A DNA stretch of 64,000 bases from CAG-238 sp963601575 (GTDB lineage: Bacteria > Bacillota > Clostridia > Peptostreptococcales > Anaerovoracaceae): assembly GCA_963601575.1 (NCBI GenBank), contig CAVCFO010000004.1, forward strand, positions 48,122-112,121. Reading direction: 5' to 3'. Positions 53,103 through 59,936 of the stretch are shown here, piece after piece (position 1 is the stretch's first letter; every line of letters starts with the position of its first letter). The translations under genes were made by a program, and so were the position numbers. The notes beneath the pieces are model-generated. The model ran no database searches. It saw only the letters and a program-made list of their open reading frames with translations, and was not told where the DNA came from.

Positions 53103-55154
53103 TCAAAGTCTCAGCTGTATTTTGTCACCGAACATCTTTTGAACATGGCATTTAAGCCCTGCGTTTTCGAGGCTAAAGAGCCGTGGGTCTTCTTCTATGA
53201 TTTTTGCGGCGATATTCTTCGTCTTTTCAAGGATTTCGGTATTTCTCACAAGGTCGCCTATATTAAGCTCCGGAAGCCCATGCTGGCGCGTTCCGAAAAG
53301 CTCTCCCGGGCCTCTAAGTTTCAGGTCTTCCTCCGCAATCACAAAGCCGTCTGCGGTTTCACACATGATTTCGTTTCTTCTCTTTGCCACCTTGCTTTCG
53401 CTGCCTGAAATGAGAATGCAATATGACTGCCGGCTTCCTCTTCCGACTCTGCCTCTGAGCTGGTGGAGCTGAGCAAGCCCGAATCTTTCGCTATTTTCGA
53501 TCACCATAATGGTAGCATTCGGCACATCGATTCCAACTTCGATTACCACGGTAGAGACCAGAACGTCGGTCTTTCCGGCCGCGAAGCGTTCCATCGCCTC
53601 GTCCTTTTCTTTCTGTTTCATATTGCCATGAACGAAGCCGAAGCGAACATCAGGATAAGAAGATGCGAGTTCTTCGTATATCTCCTCAGCCGAGTGGCAA
53701 TCTATCTTTTCGGATTCTTCGATGAGAGGCGCAACGACATATGCCTGTCCGCCCTGTTTTACCTGTTCACGCACAAAGTCATAAATCTTCTTACGGGCGC
53801 TTTCGTTCCTCGCAAAGGTTCTGATGGGCTTTCTTCCTTTCGGCAGACTGTCGATTATGGAGATATCCATGTCGCCGTACAGCACCACCGCCAGCGTCCG
53901 TGGTATCGGCGTCGCAGTCATTACAAGGATGTCGGGATTATTTCCCTTTGCAGAGAGTAACTCCCGCTGATTAACTCCGAACCTGTGCTGCTCGTCGGTG
54001 ATAACGAGTCCGAGATTTGCAAAACTGACGCCATCCTGTATCAGGGCGTGTGTGCCTACCAAGATGTCCGTCCCGCCGGATTTTAGCCTTTGGAGCACTT
54101 CACGGCGTTCCTTTGCCCCCAGAGACCCCGACAGCAGACCGACCTTTATTCCAAAAGGCTCAAAATCCCGTTTCAGGACCGCAAAATGCTGCTTTGCAAG
54201 AAGCTCTGTCGGCGCCATCATCGCCGCCTGAAATCCGCTTTTGACCACCTTGAACATGGCAAGCTCCGCCACCGCGGTCTTCCCCGAGCCAACATCTCCT
54301 TGCACGAGCCTGTTCATGCATTTATCCTGCTCCATATCCATTTCGATTTGGGCAAAGACTCTTTTTTGGCTCTCCGTAAGCTCAAACTTAAATGAATTTT
54401 CAAAGTCCTTTACCGAAACCTCTTTTGAAGCCCTCACCGCATTTTCGCAGCTTTTGCTGCCATTTTTGATATAAAAAAGCCCCGTCTGAAGGCAAAGAAG
54501 TTCCTCGAAAATCAGCCTGTACCTTGCCTCGTGATAGACCCGTTCATTCTTTGGAAAATGTATGTTAGAAATCGCATGGGAAGGGCTGCAAAGTCTGCAC
54601 TCGCTTACTATTTGCTCCGGCAGCCACTCGGTGATTTCATCAGTAATGCCGCTTGCTATCAGCTCTGCCTGCCACGCCCTGAGCATATTCTGCGTGATGC
54701 CCTCCGTGAGCGGATAGACGGGAATCAGCCCTCGAATATCGCTCTTTTCTCCAGGCACATGAAACTCAGGATGCGCCATCTGCCTGATTCCGCCCCTAAT
54801 CTGTATCTTTCCGAAAAGCACCAATTCTTTTCCGATCTTGAAATAATTCGCCAGATATTTTCCGTTAAAAAAGAGAAGCTCGACTCTCCCGGTGCTATCC
54901 TCGACATTTACCTTAAGAAGCCTGCTTCTGCTGTATGGACTTCCCGAAAGGCGCGCAGAAACAACCCTTCCTGTTATCAGCACATCTGTATCCGTAGGCG
55001 CCTGCATTATGGTCATGATATTTCTTCGGTCTTCGTATCTTCGCGGATAGAACCTGAGCATATCATCTATCGTCTCTATATTCAGTTTTTTCAGGGCTTC
55101 CGCCCGTTTCTGCCCAACACCGCCAAGGCAGAAAATGTTATCGCTAAGCTTCAT
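53103..55154 (-). CDS. recG: ATP-dependent DNA helicase RecG
   Basis: A 683-residue RecG. An N-terminal wedge/OB domain (about 60-150), 'RLVQGDVGSGKTAVAE' (Walker A), 'DEQHRFG' (DEQH box), and 'MATPIPRT' and 'QLRGRVGRGSRQSYC' are recognisable, as is the C-terminal TRG region. It remodels stalled replication forks. Its start overlaps the second Asp23 gene by 11 bases. Length is typical. Confidence 0.97.
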   Translation of the reverse strand: MKLSDNIFCLGGVGQKRAEALKKLNIETIDDMLRFYPRRYEDRRNIMTIMQAPTDTDVLITGRVVSARLSGSPYSRSRLLKVNVEDSTGRVELLFFNGKYLANYFKIGKELVLFGKIQIRGGIRQMAHPEFHVPGEKSDIRGLIPVYPLTEGITQNMLRAWQAELIASGITDEITEWLPEQIVSECRLCSPSHAISNIHFPKNERVYHEARYRLIFEELLCLQTGLFYIKNGSKSCENAVRASKEVSVKDFENSFKFELTESQKRVFAQIEMDMEQDKCMNRLVQGDVGSGKTAVAELAMFKVVKSGFQAAMMAPTELLAKQHFAVLKRDFEPFGIKVGLLSGSLGAKERREVLQRLKSGGTDILVGTHALIQDGVSFANLGLVITDEQHRFGVNQRELLSAKGNNPDILVMTATPIPRTLAVVLYGDMDISIIDSLPKGRKPIRTFARNESARKKIYDFVREQVKQGGQAYVVAPLIEESEKIDCHSAEEIYEELASSYPDVRFGFVHGNMKQKEKDEAMERFAAGKTDVLVSTVVIEVGIDVPNATIMVIENSERFGLAQLHQLRGRVGRGSRQSYCILISGSESKVAKRRNEIMCETADGFVIAEEDLKLRGPGELFGTRQHGLPELNIGDLVRNTEILEKTKNIAAKIIEEDPRLFSLENAGLKCHVQKMFGDKIQLRL

Positions 55155-55557
55155 ATTTTTTTACTATCTTTATATTGCGCTTTGCGATGCGCTTTGTTCT
55201 GATTCCCTTTGTTCCGACTATTCTCAGAGTAATGGTTGCGCCCTTTTCCGGGAAAAGGCCTCTCATTTCATATTCGATATATTCCAGGATTTCCTTAGTC
55301 GTCTTTATTATGCTAGCACCGAAAAGGGTTACTATATAAAATTCGAGGTGAACCTTTTTCTCATCCTCGCGAATTTTGATATTCGATGCAATCTCTCCGA
55401 TGCCGGTCTTTATCCCTTGATTTCCGAGTATTTTGCCCTTCTCGGATGCGTGAAAAGCGCGCCCTTGGCATTTCAAAATCGCATTGCGCACGATTTGTGC
55501 AAATATATAGTCATCTAGCTTTATTATTCCGATACTATTTTTTCGTTCCAGCGCCAT
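55144..55557 (-). CDS. Asp23/Gls24 family protein (second copy)
   Basis: A 137-residue Asp23-type protein with the core 'IKTGIGEIASNIKIREDEKKVHLEFYIVTLFGASI' and a very basic C-terminus (RTKRIAKRNIKIVKK). In many Firmicutes a YloU-like Asp23 protein precedes the dihydroxyacetone-kinase-like gene and recG; here that kinase-like gene is absent and Asp23 overlaps recG directly. The basic tail suggests membrane or nucleic acid binding. Function unproven. Confidence 0.85.
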   Translation of the reverse strand: MALERKNSIGIIKLDDYIFAQIVRNAILKCQGRAFHASEKGKILGNQGIKTGIGEIASNIKIREDEKKVHLEFYIVTLFGASIIKTTKEILEYIEYEMRGLFPEKGATITLRIVGTKGIRTKRIAKRNIKIVKKYEA

Positions 55558-55589
55558 TTTTCTTCCCCTTTTGTCATATACCTTTATTG

Positions 55590-56636
55590 CTACAGGTGTT
55601 GCTCCGCTTCCTCTGGTTTTGTGGCATCCTGCGGAATCAAGAAGCTAAACGCATCATGCATAACTTCCATTTCGACTCTGCCTGCATCGACGATTTCACC
55701 GTCGGTGCATAGCCGCATTGTTCCCTCATTTGGGGTTATCACAACTTTTTTCGCCTGCGCGGCATATAGAATCTTATCAATATCCGGAAGCTCCATATGG
55801 GTGCCCTTCGAGTAATAAGGGAATTTTTTTATAAATTCCCTTCGCTTTACGTTATATATGATATTTATATCCAGCTTCCCGTCCGAAAGGCTGGCATTAG
55901 GCGAGCTTTTTACCCCGCCGCCGCAAAAGGAGCCGTTTGCAACCGCCGTGAGAAGCAGCGGTCCGTCATATTTTGCCCGGCCATCGATTTCGATCTTGAG
56001 GTTTGCGCCTTTTTTCCTGACCAGAATGGCAAAAACCGCCATGAGATATGCCATGGAGCCTGCCAGAAACGGATATTTTTTTAGCGTGGCAGTCAGGTCA
56101 ACAACATTGCAGTCAAATCCGATATTAAACATATTGGCGCAATATCTTGTCTGCTCCTTCCCTGCCAAAAGCCCGCTGTATCTGATGGCATCGCATTTTA
56201 CAGGATGTGAACTAAGCTGGGATACGATATCCGAAAAATCTCCCGCCTCCGGAAAGTTTCTGCAAAAATCGTTGCCCGTGCCGATGGGAACAACGCCCAC
56301 CGAAATATTCTCATTTCCGATTATACCATTTAGGACTTCGTTCAGGGTGCCGTCGCCTCCGCAGGCAAATATTCGGATCTCTTCTTTGGTATTTTGGGTA
56401 TTTTGGGTATTCCCGGTATTCTCGATATCCTCTTTAATATTATCTATGACCTCCTCCGAAATCTGCCTTGCAAGAATCTCGGCGTCGCCCACCCCTGCGG
56501 TTGTGTAAATTTCAACGGTAGCCCCGGCTCTTTCCGCTTTGACTCGTATCTTATCCGCGAACTTTGCATTCCCTTTGCCCTGCCCGGCCTTTGGATTTAC
56601 GATAAATATATTTCGTATACTGCTCTTTATTTCCAT
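55590..56636 (-). CDS. Diacylglycerol/lipid kinase family protein
   Basis: A 348-residue DagK/YegS-type lipid kinase. 'NPKAGQGKGNAKFADKI' starts the catalytic domain, 'ACGGDGTLNEVLNGI' is the GGDGT nucleotide motif, and 'VVPIGTGNDFCRNFPEA' follows. An Asn-Thr-Gln repeat insert (about 71-82) lies in the N-terminal domain. The likely substrate is diacylglycerol or a related lipid. It is the first gene of the dagK-Asp23-recG run and follows a gene-end relic. Confidence 0.9.
   Translation of the reverse strand: MEIKSSIRNIFIVNPKAGQGKGNAKFADKIRVKAERAGATVEIYTTAGVGDAEILARQISEEVIDNIKEDIENTGNTQNTQNTKEEIRIFACGGDGTLNEVLNGIIGNENISVGVVPIGTGNDFCRNFPEAGDFSDIVSQLSSHPVKCDAIRYSGLLAGKEQTRYCANMFNIGFDCNVVDLTATLKKYPFLAGSMAYLMAVFAILVRKKGANLKIEIDGRAKYDGPLLLTAVANGSFCGGGVKSSPNASLSDGKLDINIIYNVKRREFIKKFPYYSKGTHMELPDIDKILYAAQAKKVVITPNEGTMRLCTDGEIVDAGRVEMEVMHDAFSFLIPQDATKPEEAEQHL
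56388..56423. repeat. 9-bp tandem repeat inside the lipid kinase gene
   Basis: Four near-perfect copies of GGTATTTTG/GGTATTCCC-type units (9 bp each) encode an Asn-Thr-Xaa repeat, 'NTGNTQNTQNTK', in the kinase N-terminal domain. It is in frame, so length changes by replication slippage would keep the protein intact. Confidence 0.7.
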
Positions 56637-56648
56637 GGCAATCCCTTA

Positions 56649-56728
56649 TTACTTGTCATCCTCGTTCTTAAAAATATCCCAGTCGTGGGTCACATATAGG
56701 GAGTAGTCCTTCTGTCTTTTGCATTCCT
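56649..56728 (-). pseudogene. Relic of the 3' end of a gene paralogous to the 58.1-58.8 kb gene
   Basis: The minus strand reads ...CKRQKDYSLYVTHDWDIFKNE... ending in TAA, clearly matching the last 25 residues of the 243-residue gene at 58.1 kb (85% identity over 78 bases, most changes silent). Only this tail remains. It ends exactly 2 bases before the stop codon of the ATPase gene. It is either the displaced end of a gene hit by an insertion or the remnant of a tandem duplicate. Confidence 0.7.
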
Positions 56729-56730
56729 AT

Positions 56731-57984
56731 CTACAAATCAAGGCTATCCGGATTCAACAGAAAATCCATGATACCCATAACAACGATGCCTTTTTCATTG
56801 CGCCACAGCTTAATTCTATCTTTCACAACAATGATCTTTTTGAAGGAATCATCAATGCGAACCAGTGAATTTTGTTCCTGTTCCATTTTTTCTTGGTCAG
56901 GAATCGCAAAAGCAGATTGAATATAGTATCTTCGGCTGCCGAGATTGCAGACGAAATCTACCTCCAATCGCTTACGGACAACTTTCCCTTCTTCGTTTTT
57001 TTCTGCGTGTTCCACAACACCCACATCTACATTAAATCCTCTTACAAGCAGCTCGTTGTAGATGATGTTTTCCATGATATGATTTTCTTCCTGCTGACGG
57101 AAATTAAGCTGTGCATTGCGAAGTCCCACATCCGTAAAATAGTATTTGTACGGTGAGGCAATATATCGTTTGCCTTTAATATCATATCGCTCTGCCTTGC
57201 TGATAAAAAAAGCGTCCAGCAGATAGCCGATATAGGTTCCAATCGTCTTATCGCTGACCGGCATACCATTGCTGCTGAAGGTTTTTGCAAGCTTCGTCGG
57301 ATTTGTCAGTGACCCTACCGCAGATGCCAGAATCTTGAGCAGTGCAGACATGACATTATCACCTCGCAGGTTGTGGCGGTTTTCAATATCCTTCAGGTAC
57401 AACTCCTGACAAAGGGTGGTCAAATATCCGGATTTCAATTCATCTGTTTTTCTGCTGAGAATCAGCGGAAGCCCTCCGTATGTGTAATAATCAACCCATG
57501 CGTCATACTTATCGCCCGAATATGCACAGACATACTCTGAAAAAGAAAGCGGATATACGCGCACCTCGTCTCCGCGTCCACGAAATTCTGTAAGTACATC
57601 TGACGAAAGAAATTTGGAATTACTTCCGGTCACATAAATGTCCACATTGTCCCGTCTGTTTAGTCCGTTGAGTACCGCTTCAAAGTTTTTGCACAACTGA
57701 ACCTCATCCAAAAACACATACCACATACCGTCATCAGTAATTCGTTCTTTGATGTAGGCACTCAATTTTTTGCTGTCGTGAAGCTCCTCAAAGTCATCAT
57801 CATCCAACGGAATAGTTATAATTCTGGATGACTCTACCCCTGATTCGATCAGGTATTGATAATAAAGCTTAAACAGAAGATATGACTTCCCGCATCGACG
57901 AATGCCTGTAATGACCTTGATCATGCCGTTTTTTCTACGCTCTATCAATCGATTCAAATACAGATCTCGCCTGATTTGTTCCAT
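56731..57984 (-). CDS. AAA-family ATPase with DUF4143
   Basis: A 417-residue protein. 'VITGIRRCGKSYLLFKLY' is the Walker A, 'WYVFLDEVQLCKNFEAVLNGL' the Walker B region, and 'YVTGSNSKFLSSDV' the sensor; the C-terminal part, with 'RKRLEVDFVCNLGSRRYYIQSAF', is the DUF4143 nuclease-like fold (ExxD/ExK-type residues). Such proteins are common in accessory regions; their role is unknown. It has its own near-consensus promoter and leader hairpin, and lies between 78-bp direct repeats, so it behaves as a cassette. Confidence 0.88.
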   Translation of the reverse strand: MEQIRRDLYLNRLIERRKNGMIKVITGIRRCGKSYLLFKLYYQYLIESGVESSRIITIPLDDDDFEELHDSKKLSAYIKERITDDGMWYVFLDEVQLCKNFEAVLNGLNRRDNVDIYVTGSNSKFLSSDVLTEFRGRGDEVRVYPLSFSEYVCAYSGDKYDAWVDYYTYGGLPLILSRKTDELKSGYLTTLCQELYLKDIENRHNLRGDNVMSALLKILASAVGSLTNPTKLAKTFSSNGMPVSDKTIGTYIGYLLDAFFISKAERYDIKGKRYIASPYKYYFTDVGLRNAQLNFRQQEENHIMENIIYNELLVRGFNVDVGVVEHAEKNEEGKVVRKRLEVDFVCNLGSRRYYIQSAFAIPDQEKMEQEQNSLVRIDDSFKKIIVVKDRIKLWRNEKGIVVMGIMDFLLNPDSLDL

Positions 57985-58040
57985 AGTCTCACGCTCCTCG
58001 TTTCAGGAAAATGTGAAAAGTTGCATTTTCCCGTAATAAT

Positions 58041-58069
58041 ATTATACTCGCAGCCAAATGAATCGTCAA
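58041..58069 (-). promoter_or_regulatory. Promoter of the ATPase cassette
   Basis: Minus strand: -35 TTGACG (58064-58069), a 17-base spacer and -10 TATAAT (58041-58046). A perfect 8-bp hairpin (58006-58013 with 58024-58031) lies in the leader about 21 bases before the ATG. Confidence 0.75.
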
Positions 58070-58092
58070 TATCCCGCCACTTATTTTATCTT

Positions 58093-58824
58093 TTACCTGT
58101 CGTTCTCGTCTTTGAAAATGTCCCAGTCGTGGGTCACATACAGGGAGTAGTCTATTTGCCTTTTGCATTCCTGCCAGCTTGCTTGCGAATCCTTTCTTGA
58201 AGAACCTGAGCGGAAAAGTCCTAAGCTGCGTATATCATAAAAATTTATTGGATTTTCAGTGGCCTTGGCCTTAGCAATATCTGCAATAAAATCGCTGACC
58301 GTTTTGTTTTCCAGCTCAAATGCCGCGGCAGCCGGATCTTCGATACCATATTCAATCGGATAAGTGTTGATCAGAACTTTCATTTCAATATTATCCCAGG
58401 CATTTATATTCATTTTCGTGGCGCTTTTGCCGGCAATGCCCATGCAAAGTCTGTTCAAATACTCTTGTTTCTTTAGCTTTTTTGCAACACTGCCGCTTAA
58501 ATCTCTGAGGATATATCGGGTTATTCCACTGCTTCCTCCGAGGGTTTCATATTTTCTGAGATAAAAACTGCCGTCACAGTCTTCCAGCAGAAAGTAATTT
58601 TCTTTTTTGTATGACATTTCTCCGAGAATCTTAAGTTTCTCCTTTGTGCTTTCGCAATCTGCCGGACAAATTTTGCATAGATACTCTGAGGCTCCCTCGG
58701 ATTTGCGCTTGTAGTGTATCCGCGGCCTAGATCTGCCGTCTTTTGTTTTGTCTGTCAAAATCATTATCACAAACGAGAGGCAAAGTATAATTGCACCAAT
58801 TATCACAATAAACCAAAACAGCAT
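58093..58824 (-). CDS. Single-pass membrane protein of unknown function
   Basis: A 243-residue protein with one N-terminal membrane helix (about residues 2-24) and a soluble region. A cysteine pair CKICPADC (about residues 51-58), a Lys/Arg-rich stretch and a strongly conserved C-terminal tail are visible. An excellent AAGGAGGT ribosome binding site lies before the ATG. The tail is repeated in the relic at 56.65 kb, implying it once belonged to a small paralogous family. I recognise no domain. Confidence 0.7.
   Translation of the reverse strand: MLFWFIVIIGAIILCLSFVIMILTDKTKDGRSRPRIHYKRKSEGASEYLCKICPADCESTKEKLKILGEMSYKKENYFLLEDCDGSFYLRKYETLGGSSGITRYILRDLSGSVAKKLKKQEYLNRLCMGIAGKSATKMNINAWDNIEMKVLINTYPIEYGIEDPAAAAFELENKTVSDFIADIAKAKATENPINFYDIRSLGLFRSGSSRKDSQASWQECKRQIDYSLYVTHDWDIFKDENDR
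58095..58172. repeat. 78-bp direct repeat, intact-gene copy
   Basis: It matches 56651-56728 at 66 of 78 bases, including an identical 20-base core (58121-58140 and 56677-56696) with a CCCA/TGGG dyad. This copy is the 3' end of the gene at 58.1-58.8 kb. Confidence 0.8.
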
Positions 58825-58905
58825 AAATACCTCCTTAAATTACTTGTGACTGTATTTTACTCTTTAATATTTATTCTCGTCCCATATAAGGTCTATATAC
58901 ATCTG

Positions 58906-59337
58906 TCATAGTGCTTTTCTTTTCTTCGGCAGTCTCTTTATCAGGGCTGCGCCGTTATCTTTTAGCCATTTGTGCCATTTTTTATATTCCGGAAAGACTC
59001 TTTCCACCTCGGCATAGAAAGCCTTGGAATGATTCATGTGCTTTCTGTGGCACAGCTCGTGTACGACAACACTGTCGATGACCTCGGGGGGCGCTAGCAT
59101 AAGAAGACAGTTAAAATTCAGGCTCCCTTTTGAGGAGCAGCTGCCCCAACGGGTTTTCTGGCTTCGGATCGTTATTCTCCCATAGTCTACCCCGATAATC
59201 GGCGCATAATAGCGAACCCTCTCGGGAATGACCCGAAGCGCCCTTTCTTTGAGGGATTTTATTTCTTCTTGCGTAAATTGTGGAAAGCGTTGGAGCTGCT
59301 TCTCATGAATTCCTTCATATTTAAAGTTGATGTGCAT
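58906..59337 (-). CDS. YgjP-like metallopeptidase (DUF45)
   Basis: A 143-residue SprT/YgjP-type protein. 'TRWGSCSSKGSLNFN' and the zinc motif 'VVHELCHRKHMNHSKAF' (HExxH-like HELCH, with a later His) are the family marks. The start at ATG 59337, after GAAGGAA, overlaps the tag end by 17 bases. Function is unknown; the neighbours suggest nucleic-acid transactions. Confidence 0.9.
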   Translation of the reverse strand: MHINFKYEGIHEKQLQRFPQFTQEEIKSLKERALRVIPERVRYYAPIIGVDYGRITIRSQKTRWGSCSSKGSLNFNCLLMLAPPEVIDSVVVHELCHRKHMNHSKAFYAEVERVFPEYKKWHKWLKDNGAALIKRLPKKRKAL

Positions 59338-59920
59338 CTTTTTTCCTTCTCGTGTCATAAAAATCAATACAATTCATAAAACATCCCTCTTCGTGGGAAT
59401 ATATCACGCCCACCGCCTGTAAATAGGCGTAGATGACCGTCGTTCCCACGAACTTCATGCCGCGTTTTTTCAAATCTTTTGATATGGCATCTGAAAGCTC
59501 CGAGCTTGTGCGTCCTGTTTCATAAATCACTTTGCCATCTGACCACTTCCAAAGATAGGTCGAAAAGCTGCCGCATTCCCGCTGAATCTTTCGAAATACC
59601 TGTGCATTGGTAACTGCAGCCTGTATTTTCAGCCGGTTTCTTATAATCTCCGGATTGTTTATAAGCACCTCTAACTTTTCTTCTCCGTAGCAAGCGACCT
59701 TATCTATGTCAAATCCATCGAATGCCTTTCGGAATGCTTCTCGCTTGTTGAGAACGCATTCCCAAGAAAGACCTGCCTGAAAGCACTCCAAAATCAGCAT
59801 TTCAAAGAGCTTTGAGTCGCCAAACACCGGAACGCCCCATTCCTCGTCGTGATACCTGATATATCGTTCATTTTTAGAATTCGCCCAGCGGCAACGTGTT
59901 TTTCCGTCTGTCCAACTCAT
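59321..59920 (-). CDS. tag: DNA-3-methyladenine glycosylase I
   Basis: A 199-residue Tag enzyme that removes 3-methyladenine from alkylated DNA. 'RYHDEEWGVP', 'ECFQAGLSWECVLNKREAF' (catalytic Glu region) and the zinc ligands, including C-terminal 'HEEGC', are present. It starts 16 bases after the PLD-helicase stop and overlaps the YgjP-like gene, so the three likely share a transcript. Confidence 0.95.
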   Translation of the reverse strand: MSWTDGKTRCRWANSKNERYIRYHDEEWGVPVFGDSKLFEMLILECFQAGLSWECVLNKREAFRKAFDGFDIDKVACYGEEKLEVLINNPEIIRNRLKIQAAVTNAQVFRKIQRECGSFSTYLWKWSDGKVIYETGRTSSELSDAISKDLKKRGMKFVGTTVIYAYLQAVGVIYSHEEGCFMNCIDFYDTRRKKDAHQL

Positions 59921-59936
59921 GTACTATGTGTCTCCT

